From: VFZN01 sp963709325
GTDB taxonomy: Bacteria > Acidobacteriota > Vicinamibacteria > Vicinamibacterales > UBA2999
Length of the DNA: 64,000 nt
Assembly (NCBI GenBank): GCA_963709325.1
Contig: CAVPVV010000003.1
Coordinates: forward strand, 1,736,001 to 1,800,000
Reading direction: 5' to 3'
A model generated the notes under the pieces. The model had not been told where the DNA came from, searched no databases, and saw only the letters and a list, made by a program, of their open reading frames with translations. Shown here piece by piece: positions 33,220 to 40,953 of this stretch (position 1 is its first letter; each line of letters starts with the position of its first letter). Both the position numbers and the translations under genes were made by a program.

Positions 33220-34878
33220 TCACCGTCCGCCGTCAGGCATTTTCGCTGGCGGGGGGTACCAGCGCGCGGGCGGAACGACCTTCGCGTCCGCCGGGTCGCC
33301 GAGGTAATGCGGCGACATGATCTGCACGCCGTGCTCGTTGAAGACGTCCTGGATGTTGGCGTGCAGATTCGCCAGGACCTCGGCGCGCGGCCGTGGGTCC
33401 TTCGGGACTGCCTGGCACACGAGGCGGTACTCCGGGTAGAAATCGGAGAGGGCCGTCTGGAAGACGCGCGGAGAGGGTGCCGACAGTACCCCGGGCGTAC
33501 GGAGGGCGGCCTCGATCAGCATGGCTTCCACCTGCCGCCACGGCGTGTCGTAGCCGATGGTCACGGTCGTGTCGACGATGTAGCCGTGGCCCTTGACCGC
33601 ACGCGAGTAGTTCTTCACCACGGTGCCGAGCAGCATCGAGTTCGGCAGGGTCAGCTCCTCGCCGAGGCCCGTGCGCACCTTGGTGGTGAAGCTGCCCATC
33701 TCCGTGACTGTGCCCTCGTAGGTGTCGACCCGCACGTACTCGCCGACCCGCAGCGTCCGGGAGTACATCAGGATCATGCCACTGGCCGCCTGCCCGAACA
33801 GGCTCGAGCCGCCGAAGGTGACCATCAGGCCAAGCAGCACCGAGATCCCCTTGAACGCTTCGCTGTCGGATCCTGGCAGGTATGGGTAGGCCATCACCAC
33901 GGCGAACAGCCAGACGCCGATCGTGAACAACCGTTTCGTCGGCTGCGCGGTATCGCGGTCCAGCCAGGACGAGGACAACGACCCGCGGGCCGCGCGGTCG
34001 AAGAACGGCGCCATCAGGCTCAGGACGGCTCGTGCGACGAGCAGGATGGCGATGGCCATCGTGAGCCCGGGCACCGCGTTCAACACCCCCTGGCCGAGTT
34101 GCAAGCCCGCGCCTTCGAAAAACCCGAGCAGCTGCTCGCCCCAGGGCCGCGTATACGGGAATTGCGCGAGGACGTAGCTGAGCCACTCGTAGACGGCGAC
34201 CGCCACCAGGCCCGTCGTCACCGCGGATACGGCGCGGCGCACGATTGGAAGCAGGCGGTCGGCGGTGAGGACCTGCGTGCCTCCCACATGGGTGGCGGCG
34301 GCCGCGCGCTCTGCGAGCAGGGTCAACCGCCGGAGCATCAGCCGCCGCACCCAGAGGACGATCGCCACAATCGAGACGAGCACCAGCGTCCCGAGCAGGG
34401 CGTACAGTGCGCTGCGCAGCAGTCGTGTGCGATCGCGGACCTCGCGCGTTTCGCTGATGACGAGCCGCAAGGTCCCCACGGTTCGTTCCGTCGCCGCGGC
34501 CAGCGTCTCGCCTCGAAGGGGGTCGGCATCGCCCTCGACCAGGATCATCGCCAGCTCGTTGTCGATCAGGATGAGATTGCCCTGCGGCTCGGCCTGCGTC
34601 GTGACAATGCCCGGCGTCGGCCGCCCGAGCAGCTCGCGCAGTACCTCCGCGGCCCGTCGGGCGCGCCCGGCGGGCGAGACACCGAACACCGGGACGCGGA
34701 ACACGGTAACTGTCCGGTTGAAGTAGACGAGCGACGCCTCTGCGAATGCGGTCGCGTCGGCAGGCTGGCGGGGTTCGGCCACGGCCTGGGCGGGCGGGGT
34801 CGGAGCGGCCGGCTCCTGCGCGAGCACGGGAGCGGCTGCGCACAGGACGATGACAACGAGCCGACAGATCGACCGCAT
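33220..34878 (-). CDS. MscS-family mechanosensitive ion channel with N-terminal periplasmic domain
   Basis: A 552-residue channel. A signal peptide (ending PVLAQEP) and a soluble periplasmic part of about 160 residues precede about four to five membrane helices. The pore helix and beta domain are clear: FGGSSLFGQAASGMILMYSR, then VGEYVRVDTYEGTVTEMG and LPNSMLLGTVVKNYSR. The channel relieves turgor on hypo-osmotic shock. The start at ATG 34878 is preferred over GTG 34887; a TAATGT box ends 7 nt before the ATG. It begins 18 nt after the DUF5916 gene. Its stop codon is followed at once by a heptamer array. Confidence 0.88.
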   Translation of the reverse strand: MRSICRLVVIVLCAAAPVLAQEPAAPTPPAQAVAEPRQPADATAFAEASLVYFNRTVTVFRVPVFGVSPAGRARRAAEVLRELLGRPTPGIVTTQAEPQGNLILIDNELAMILVEGDADPLRGETLAAATERTVGTLRLVISETREVRDRTRLLRSALYALLGTLVLVSIVAIVLWVRRLMLRRLTLLAERAAAATHVGGTQVLTADRLLPIVRRAVSAVTTGLVAVAVYEWLSYVLAQFPYTRPWGEQLLGFFEGAGLQLGQGVLNAVPGLTMAIAILLVARAVLSLMAPFFDRAARGSLSSSWLDRDTAQPTKRLFTIGVWLFAVVMAYPYLPGSDSEAFKGISVLLGLMVTFGGSSLFGQAASGMILMYSRTLRVGEYVRVDTYEGTVTEMGSFTTKVRTGLGEELTLPNSMLLGTVVKNYSRAVKGHGYIVDTTVTIGYDTPWRQVEAMLIEAALRTPGVLSAPSPRVFQTALSDFYPEYRLVCQAVPKDPRPRAEVLANLHANIQDVFNEHGVQIMSPHYLGDPADAKVVPPARWYPPPAKMPDGGR

Positions 34879-34896
34879 CACGCGCACATTATCTGG

Positions 34897-37092
34897 CTAG
34901 AAGCGCTTGGTGTAGACGGCCTTCGCCGCGGTGCGCGCATCGAGCGTCCGGAAGCCGCGCCGCGGGTTCAGCGGATCGACGTCGTCGATAAAGTTGTGGG
35001 TGTAGACGAAGAAAACGTCGTTGCCCGGCTTGACAATCCAGCGGAAACGCGCCTGCCAGCCCAGCACCGCGCTCACCGAGTCGTACTGGATGTTGTTGGT
35101 CAGGTACATGAACGGGCTGAACTGCGTGTCGATCACCGTCCGCACCAGCTCGGTATCGAAGCTTCCCTGCACGAGATCGACGGTGTTGTATTCGAGCTGC
35201 GTGTTGACGCGGATCCCGGGGCGCGGCCGCAGGTCTATGCCGAGCGCGTACTGGGTGCGGTGCCCGTTGTAGAACGTGCCCCATTCGAGGCTGGGCCTCA
35301 GCGCCACCACGCGCCGGTTCGCCGAGTTGAGGTTGATGTTGTAGCGGGTGAAGTCGTACCCGCCCGGCGGCAGGACGATGCCCGGCGCGATCTGAAACGG
35401 CACGTCGAGCCGCTCGTAGCTAGGCGAGATGAAGGTCTCGACGATGTCGCCGCTGTGCATCTCGAGCCGGAAGGGCTGCAGGTTCCAGTCGACCGATTGT
35501 TTGTCGTTCTCGAGATCGGTGTAGAAACTCGGCGCCAGCCCGAAGCCGAGCCGCCGGATGTACGGATGCCGGGTCTTGGGCCGCGGGTTCCACCGGAACT
35601 CGGGAACGTAGCGGCGGTATTCGCGCCGCGGCGTGAAGCCGATCGCCGGATCGTAGTTCTCGCCGACCTCCTGGTAGTCCGCGATCGACTCCCAGACGTC
35701 GTTCAGGTACTCGGCGCGCCCGCCGAATGCCGCGCTGCTGCTCAGGCTCCCGGTCGTCGTGTTCGCCACCCAGTAGCCTGACCCGTTCAGGTTCTTGTTG
35801 CCAAGGAACGTCGCGGTGGCGAGCCGGAAGTCGACGCCGAGCGTCTGCCGCACCGGCAGATTCCGCCCGTCGTAGGTGTTGCGCGCGGTGTAGATGCCGC
35901 CGAAGTACGACTGCTGCAGCACCCGGCGGCGCACGCGCCCAACCAGGAAGTCCTCGCCAGACGCGTCGTCGGTCTCGGCGGTCCGGACGTAGATTGCGCC
36001 GGTGTCGAAGCGGCCGGCCTGGCCGGTGAGCTTGCCGCCGCCGATGATTGGCTGCGGCTGGCCGTTCACCAGGCCGATGCGCCGCGAGAAGAACGCCTGG
36101 ATCGGAAAGTCGAAGAACGTCGCGCCGTCGAGGAAGAACGTGCGCCGCTCGGGAAAGAACAGCGGGAAGCGCGTCAGATTGACGAGCCGCTGATCGACTT
36201 CGGTCTCCGCAAAGTCGGTGTTGATCGTGGCCACACCACGCAGGCTCGGCGTGATGTTGTAGGCCATGTCGATGCCGATGTCGCCGTCCGAGGTGCGGCC
36301 TTCCTGCGGCTCGCGTCCGGGCTCGTTGAAGAGATACCCCGAGACGTAGGGACGCAGCTCGAACCCGCGGCCGGCGCTCACGTCGTTCAAGCCGACCAGC
36401 AGGCCGGCGTTGGCCATCCGCCGCAGGCCCTGATTGCGCTGGTAACCGGTCCAGAGCAACTCTTCCTGCTTGCGCCGGACCGTGCGCTGAAAGTTGACGC
36501 CCCAGGCGGGCGCGTTCGGGTCGAAGGCGATCGATCGGAAAGGAATGTCGATCTCGATGACCCAGCCGATCTCGCTCTGGCGGACCCGCGCGTTCCAGAT
36601 CCCGTCCCACTCGCGGTTGTTCGTGCCGCCCGGGCCCATCAACGCGTCCGCCATCAGCCCGGCGGGGTTCATCTCGAAGAAGTAGCCGGTCTGCTGGTTC
36701 AGGAACGTGTCCATCGTCCACATGAACCGGTCGTCGGCACTGAGGAACTCGTCGCGCTTGCTGGTGTTGCCCTGGAGCTTGTCGGGCTCGGAGTCGAAGC
36801 AGATCACGCCCATGTAGAGGTGATCCTTGTTGAACGCGAACCGGATCTCGGTGCGCTCGGTAGGCTCGGCGCCGAGCACCGGATCCTGCTGAACGAACTC
36901 ACCGCCGCTGACGGCTCGCTGCCAGACCGGCTCGTCGAGCAGGCCGTCGAGGACGATCTCCTCTTCCGGCGTCATGCGCTCGGCTCGCACGACGCGCCGT
37001 CCCGAATTCATGATGTCCTGCTGCTGCGCGGCCCAGGCCGGGGCCACCTCCTGCAGCCAGGCCAGTAAGGCACAGACGACGACGCGACGCAT
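34897..37092 (-). CDS. DUF5916 family protein with N-terminal carbohydrate-binding-like domain
   Basis: A 731-residue exported protein. The N terminus has a signal peptide, then a family-9 carbohydrate-binding-like domain (about 40-220) with EEIVLDGLLDEPVWQ, FNKDHLYMGVICFD and WVIEIDIPFRSIAF. The remaining 500 residues are beta-strand rich with FFPERRTFFLDG and IGLVNGQPQPIIGGGKLTG, the hallmark of DUF5916, and a C-terminal strand ending KAVYTKRF typical of an outer-membrane barrel. These proteins are frequent in Acidobacteriota and Bacteroidota and their function is unknown; glycan or peptide handling at the surface is possible. MscS follows 18 nt downstream. Confidence 0.85.
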   Translation of the reverse strand: MRRVVVCALLAWLQEVAPAWAAQQQDIMNSGRRVVRAERMTPEEEIVLDGLLDEPVWQRAVSGGEFVQQDPVLGAEPTERTEIRFAFNKDHLYMGVICFDSEPDKLQGNTSKRDEFLSADDRFMWTMDTFLNQQTGYFFEMNPAGLMADALMGPGGTNNREWDGIWNARVRQSEIGWVIEIDIPFRSIAFDPNAPAWGVNFQRTVRRKQEELLWTGYQRNQGLRRMANAGLLVGLNDVSAGRGFELRPYVSGYLFNEPGREPQEGRTSDGDIGIDMAYNITPSLRGVATINTDFAETEVDQRLVNLTRFPLFFPERRTFFLDGATFFDFPIQAFFSRRIGLVNGQPQPIIGGGKLTGQAGRFDTGAIYVRTAETDDASGEDFLVGRVRRRVLQQSYFGGIYTARNTYDGRNLPVRQTLGVDFRLATATFLGNKNLNGSGYWVANTTTGSLSSSAAFGGRAEYLNDVWESIADYQEVGENYDPAIGFTPRREYRRYVPEFRWNPRPKTRHPYIRRLGFGLAPSFYTDLENDKQSVDWNLQPFRLEMHSGDIVETFISPSYERLDVPFQIAPGIVLPPGGYDFTRYNINLNSANRRVVALRPSLEWGTFYNGHRTQYALGIDLRPRPGIRVNTQLEYNTVDLVQGSFDTELVRTVIDTQFSPFMYLTNNIQYDSVSAVLGWQARFRWIVKPGNDVFFVYTHNFIDDVDPLNPRRGFRTLDARTAAKAVYTKRF

Positions 37093-37243
37093 GAGCTGAC
37101 AAGGATACGACAGCAGAGCCGAACCGCGCCGCGAACGTGGCTGGAACTGACCGAAGCGCGGGCGCCCGACCCGGTTGCTCCGCGTTTGGCCTTGCCTGGG
37201 AGCCGTGAAGTCGGAGAGAGCCGGAACGGGCGCTCGCGCCTGG

Positions 37244-38266
37244 TCAGGGCATGCGTCGGAACGGCAGGACGCGGCCTCGAATCTCGTCGGGCCATTCGCC
37301 CGGGAGGACGCTCGGCCCGATCTGGCGCAGCCAGTTGGCGCGGCGTGCGGCCGACTCGGCGAGATGCCGGACGAGCGGCCCGCTGCAGAGCGCCCACGGA
37401 ATGAAGCTTTCGTGCATCAGCGTCTGATTGCGCACCAGCCAACCGCCGACCAGGTCGGTCGGGCTCGACGTCGCGAGCTCCGCTTCGTTGAGCGTGAGCG
37501 CGTGCATCAGATGGGCGGGCGTCGACATCGGCAGCGACATCGATATCCAGAGACCGGCGCCGACCGGCTCGCGCGTCGCCATACGCATCTCCAGCAGAAT
37601 GAAGTCCTCCGACTCCGCGTCGAGCACCCACGGGACACTGGCGGTGATGCCGCTGTGCGTCGCAATCGCCCGCACCCCGTCGTGGGCTCGCATGACGTCG
37701 GCCATTTCGAGAAACGGGAGCGCTTCGATCGAGCCCGAGGCCGGCACCTCCGGTTCGGGAACGTGCGGGACCGGCGCTGCCATGCCCTCGATTGCCAGCT
37801 GGCTGTTCGCGACGTCCGGAGCGGCGCCGCTGTCCACGACCGGCCGGGCCTGAGCCAATCGCAGCGCATCCGCGGCCTGCAGGCGAGCGACGGACGCCAT
37901 CAGCCTGGAAGTCCAGTCCACGCGATCGGCCGAGAGCCACATCGACGCGCCGAGTCCAAGTCGTGAGGGGCTCCCCGGCTTGCGGATCAGAGCGCCGATC
38001 GAGTTGAGCGGCAGTTCAGCGCCGATGGCCGCGATCATCTCGTTGGATGAAGCCACGACGCGCTTGAGGCACCAGGTCCGGACCTGCACGCGCCAGGCCG
38101 GAAGCGGCGCCTCGCGCGCGACCTGCTCGGTCCAGACGTGCTGCGTCAGGCCACCCGGATACCAGGTGAGACCGTGCCGCCAGAACGTGATCTGATTCGG
38201 GTTGCATCCCAACCCGCATGCCACCCGTCCGATGATCTCCTCGCCAATGCCTCCGCGTGCCGCCAT
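37244..38266 (-). CDS. Conserved-looking protein of unknown function
   Basis: A 340-residue soluble protein that I cannot assign. It has no signal peptide or membrane segment. Seen in it are an N-terminal NQITFWRHGLTWYPGG stretch, a Pro/Glu-rich middle (PHVPEPEVPASG), a central LLEMRMATREPVGAGLW strand and a C-terminal helix-rich part with several Trp residues (WLVRNQ, WALCSG, WLRQIG). Codon use matches the neighbours, so it is a real gene. It is divergent from an AraC-type regulator with 90 nt between starts, which suggests that the regulator controls it. Confidence 0.6.
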   Translation of the reverse strand: MAARGGIGEEIIGRVACGLGCNPNQITFWRHGLTWYPGGLTQHVWTEQVAREAPLPAWRVQVRTWCLKRVVASSNEMIAAIGAELPLNSIGALIRKPGSPSRLGLGASMWLSADRVDWTSRLMASVARLQAADALRLAQARPVVDSGAAPDVANSQLAIEGMAAPVPHVPEPEVPASGSIEALPFLEMADVMRAHDGVRAIATHSGITASVPWVLDAESEDFILLEMRMATREPVGAGLWISMSLPMSTPAHLMHALTLNEAELATSSPTDLVGGWLVRNQTLMHESFIPWALCSGPLVRHLAESAARRANWLRQIGPSVLPGEWPDEIRGRVLPFRRMP

Positions 38267-38320
38267 ACGACGATTGCATCAGGACGACGCTTTCTGGCGG
38301 ATAACCCGCCGCGCCATGTG

Positions 38321-38349
38321 TTGACATTTCCCGCCAGCCCACGAAGACT
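38321..38349 (+). promoter_or_regulatory. Promoter of the AraC-type gene
   Basis: TTGACA, 17 nt, AAGACT. The -10 box ends 6 nt before the GTG start, so transcription would begin at or next to the start codon. Confidence 0.45.
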
Positions 38350-38355
38350 GACCTC

Positions 38356-39411
38356 GTGGGTACGCCGGTAGTGCGGCCTCCCCTCGCGGCCGGGCAAACG
38401 CAGGGCACGACGGTCCTTGGTTGGGTGCTTCCGCACGTGATTGCCGAGGTCGCAAGCCAGGGCCATGACGCAGAGCCGCTGCGCCAACTTCTCAAGGCGC
38501 GCAATCTCGAGGATCCGGACCTGCGAGTCCCGGAATCGGTCGCCCAGGAAGTGTGGAGACAGGCGGCCCGAATCACTGGGGACGAAGCGCTGGGCCTGCA
38601 CGTCGCCGAATCGCTTCCCCGCGGTGCACTCGACCTCGTGGAATACGCGTTCCGATCGAGCAGCTCGCTCGGCCTCGGGCTGGCCCGTCTCGCCCGCTAC
38701 GGGCGGGTGTTGAGCGACCGCGTCGCGGCCCGCGCGCAGGCGCAAGGCGACGGCCTGACGCTGATCGTCGGTGACACCGGCGCAAGCCCGCTGCACTCCG
38801 CGCGTGCCGAGTTCTCCCTGGCAGTGGCGCTGCGCCTCGCCCGCGATGCAACCGGAGTCGACATCCGCCCGCACGAAGTGTGCTTCGCCCACCAAGGACC
38901 GGAGGAGACCTCGGAGTTCGCCCGCTTCTTCAGGGCGCCGGTCCAGTTCGCAAGGGGCGCCAACGCGATGGTCGTGGCCCGCGCCGACGCCGACCGGCCG
39001 CTGCTCGGCGCCGACGCGGCGCTGTCGTCGATCGTCCGAAGACGGCTCGAGAAGTCGCTCCGCGAGCGCGACACCCCCGACACCGGCTCGCTGGCAAGCC
39101 GGGTTCGCCGCATCCTGGTCGAGGAGCTGGGCCAGCGCACGTTGACGCCGGCGATCGTCGGCCGCCGGCTGGCGATGAGCACCCGCACGCTCAGCCGCCG
39201 GCTCGCCAGCGAGCAGACCACGTTCAGGAAGGTGCTCGACGAGGCGCGCTGCCAGCTGGCCACGGCCTTCCTGCACGATCGCAGCCTCAGCGTGGCCGAC
39301 GTGGCGTTCTTCCTCCAGTACTCGGAGCCCGCCGCGTTCCATCGATCGTTCAAGCGATGGACGGGGCAGACCCCCCGCGCCTACAGAGAGAGCGCGGGAG
39401 CAGACAGTTGA
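38356..39411 (+). CDS. AraC-family transcriptional regulator
   Basis: A 351-residue regulator. Residues of about 25-215 form the arabinose-binding-like ligand domain of the OruR/ArgR type (DLRVPESVAQEVWRQA, LGLHVAESLPRGALDLVEYAFRSS). The C-terminal 100 residues hold the two helix-turn-helix units: TPAIVGRRLAMSTRTLSRRLASE and SVADVAFFLQYSEPAAFHRSFKRWTGQTPRAYR. It likely activates transcription in response to an amino acid or related metabolite. A near-consensus promoter places the transcription start at the GTG codon, so the message may be leaderless. The stop codon TGA lies within a short AGTTGA repeat. Confidence 0.88.
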   Translation: MGTPVVRPPLAAGQTQGTTVLGWVLPHVIAEVASQGHDAEPLRQLLKARNLEDPDLRVPESVAQEVWRQAARITGDEALGLHVAESLPRGALDLVEYAFRSSSSLGLGLARLARYGRVLSDRVAARAQAQGDGLTLIVGDTGASPLHSARAEFSLAVALRLARDATGVDIRPHEVCFAHQGPEETSEFARFFRAPVQFARGANAMVVARADADRPLLGADAALSSIVRRRLEKSLRERDTPDTGSLASRVRRILVEELGQRTLTPAIVGRRLAMSTRTLSRRLASEQTTFRKVLDEARCQLATAFLHDRSLSVADVAFFLQYSEPAAFHRSFKRWTGQTPRAYRESAGADS

Positions 39412-39448
39412 AAGTTGAGCAGTTTAGAACTGCCCAACTGTCAACTTT
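39405..39448. repeat. AGTTGA-type heptamer array with inverted halves
   Basis: Six 7-bp units, first as NAGTTGA then as its reverse complement NTCAACT, around the end of the AraC gene. The AraC stop codon TGA lies in the first unit, and the array can fold into a hairpin just before the FHA gene promoter region. Confidence 0.7.
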
Positions 39449-39476
39449 CTCGCCGGACCTGTACACTACTTTCCGT

Positions 39477-39776
39477 ATGTGGATTCTCCGATCTCAGGAG
39501 CCTGCGGTGTCCTTTCGCCTGTTGCCCGGCGACATTCGGACGATCGGGCGCGCTACCGGGGCTCAGTTCGTTCTCGAGGCGCCGCTGGTGTCGCGCGTGC
39601 ACTGCCGGCTGATCTGCTCGGGTGACGGGCAGCTCACGGTCGAGGACCTCGGCAGCACGAACGGCACGAGCGTGGACTCGGCGCGGATCGATCGCGCGGT
39701 CGCTCTCCAGTCGGGACAGATTCTCACTGTCGGCCGTGTCGAGTTCGAGGTGCTGAGGGCGGAGGGCACATCGTGA
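39477..39776 (+). CDS. Small FHA-domain protein
   Basis: A 99-residue protein that is a single forkhead-associated domain. The phosphothreonine-binding signature is complete: RTIGRATGAQFVLEAPLVSRVHCRL, with the Gly-Arg, Ser-Arg-x-His and, later, DLGSTNGTSV elements. It would dock on a phosphothreonine partner of a Ser/Thr kinase. No kinase is adjacent. The stop codon overlaps the next gene (GTGA), so it is cotranscribed with a metallo-beta-lactamase-fold hydrolase and a receiver-like protein. The ATG follows a TACACT box by 9 nt. Confidence 0.87.
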   Translation: MWILRSQEPAVSFRLLPGDIRTIGRATGAQFVLEAPLVSRVHCRLICSGDGQLTVEDLGSTNGTSVDSARIDRAVALQSGQILTVGRVEFEVLRAEGTS

Positions 39777-40513
39777 TCCTCTTCACCGCGGCCGCGCCGC
39801 CGTTCATGAAGAACGGCTACGTGCTGGGCTGCGAGCGCACGCACGAAGCGGTCATCATCGATCCCGGTGACGAAGCCGACGAGCTGCTGGCATTTGTGAA
39901 CACGCAGAAGCTGCAGCCGAAAGCCGTGCTGCTGACGCATGCGCATCTGGATCATGTGTCCGGCGTCGGGGCGGTCAAGCGCGAGTTGCCGATTCCAGTG
40001 TGGCTGCACTCCGCCGATCAGCCGCTCTACGATCAGGCTGCCGCACAGGGCGCAATGTTCGGCATCCGGATGGAGCAACCGCCGCCGGTCGATCACCACT
40101 ACACCGGCGACGGCACGTGGGGACGGTTCGGCGACTACGAGGTTTCGGTCCACCACACGCCAGGCCATTGCCCGGGCGGCGTCTGCCTTGCCGTGTACCG
40201 CGTGCCCCCGAACGAGGCGGACGAACCGCGAGAACCTCGCGAACCTCGAGAACCTCGCGAACCCCGCGAACCCCGAGAACCTCGAGAACCCCGAGAACTG
40301 CAGGGGCTTTTCGTCGGCGACACGCTGTTTGCCGGGTCAATCGGGCGCACCGACCTTCCCGGCGGCAGCCATCCAAAGCTGATGAAGTCGATCACGCAGG
40401 TACTGTTCGCGTTCCCGGATGACGCGGAGGTCTACTCGGGTCATGGGCGCGAGACCACCATCGGCCGTGAGCGGAAGAGCAACCCGTTCGTGCTCGAATA
40501 CCTGAGGTCCTGA
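39773..40513 (+). CDS. Metallo-beta-lactamase-fold hydrolase (glyoxalase II-like)
   Basis: A 246-residue zinc hydrolase. The metal-binding motif LTHAHLDHVSG is near residue 58, further His ligands are in HHTPGHCPGG near 126, and the GLFVGDTLFAGSIGRTD strand carries the bridging Asp. The pattern is that of glyoxalase II-like enzymes acting on thioesters or persulfides. Eight consecutive Glu-Pro-Arg triplets (residues 151-174) interrupt the fold in a loop just before that strand; they are encoded by a DNA nonamer also present in the acyl-ligase fusion gene. The GTG start overlaps the FHA gene. The stop codon lies in an octamer repeat. Confidence 0.85.
   Translation: MILFTAAAPPFMKNGYVLGCERTHEAVIIDPGDEADELLAFVNTQKLQPKAVLLTHAHLDHVSGVGAVKRELPIPVWLHSADQPLYDQAAAQGAMFGIRMEQPPPVDHHYTGDGTWGRFGDYEVSVHHTPGHCPGGVCLAVYRVPPNEADEPREPREPREPREPREPREPREPRELQGLFVGDTLFAGSIGRTDLPGGSHPKLMKSITQVLFAFPDDAEVYSGHGRETTIGRERKSNPFVLEYLRS
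40223..40294. repeat. In-frame nonamer repeat inside the metallo-hydrolase gene
   Basis: Seventy-two bases, eight units of GAACCYCGM, read as eight Glu-Pro-Arg triplets (residues 151-174). On the DNA level the unit is the same as in the acyl-ligase gene (GCGAACCYC), shifted by three bases in register. Confidence 0.92.
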
Positions 40514-40528
40514 GGTCTTGGGTCTTGA
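40503..40528. repeat. Octamer repeat at the end of the metallo-hydrolase gene
   Basis: Three 8-bp units (GAGGTCCT, GAGGTCTT, GGGTCTTG) that contain the TGA stop codon of the metallo-hydrolase gene. Similar octamers are at 9705-9740, 44719-44740 and 52970-52995. Confidence 0.65.
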
Positions 40529-40541
40529 AGGAGCAGTGCGG

Positions 40542-40895
40542 ATGATACTCGTGGCAGTTGACGATCTGATGTTCTCGTCGCGCATCTCCACTGCCGCGAA
40601 AGCCATCGGCGCGACGATCAGGTTCACGCGCTCGCCGGACGCGGTGATGGCGGCAGCCCGCGAGGCGACGCCGGCGTTGGTGATCGTGGATCTCAACAGC
40701 GCGCGCGTGAAGCCGCTCGACATCCTGGCGGCGCTCGCCGCCGACCCCGCGCTGGCCGGAGTGCCCACGGTCGGTTTCGTCTCGCACGTTGATACCGCGA
40801 CGATCGAAGCGGCCCGAAAGGCTGGCATCAAACGAGTCCTGGCGAGATCGGCATTCGTCGAACAGCTGCCCGACCTCCTCGCCCGCCCGGCCTGA
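40542..40895 (+). CDS. Receiver-like (CheY-fold) single-domain protein
   Basis: A 117-residue single-domain protein with a CheY-like pattern: MILVAVDDLMFSSRI with an acidic pair, ALVIVDLNS with a candidate phospho-acceptor Asp, VPTVGFVSHVD in place of the usual Thr/Ser strand, and AGIKRVLARSAF, where the invariant Lys of the KP motif is Arg-Val. So a receiver fold is likely but standard phosphotransfer is doubtful. AAGGAG lies 9 nt before the ATG. It is the third gene after the FHA and metallo-hydrolase genes, separated by a short octamer repeat, and its stop is followed by a heptamer array. Confidence 0.7.
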   Translation: MILVAVDDLMFSSRISTAAKAIGATIRFTRSPDAVMAAAREATPALVIVDLNSARVKPLDILAALAADPALAGVPTVGFVSHVDTATIEAARKAGIKRVLARSAFVEQLPDLLARPA

Positions 40896-40898
40896 GCT

Positions 40899-40950
<52 letters not shown>

Positions 40951-40953
40951 CGA

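Noticed and set aside
32869..35781. 970-codon open frame antisense to MscS and DUF5916 genes
   Set aside because: It spans two intact genes and a repeat array and has only low-complexity composition; a shadow of third-position GC bias.
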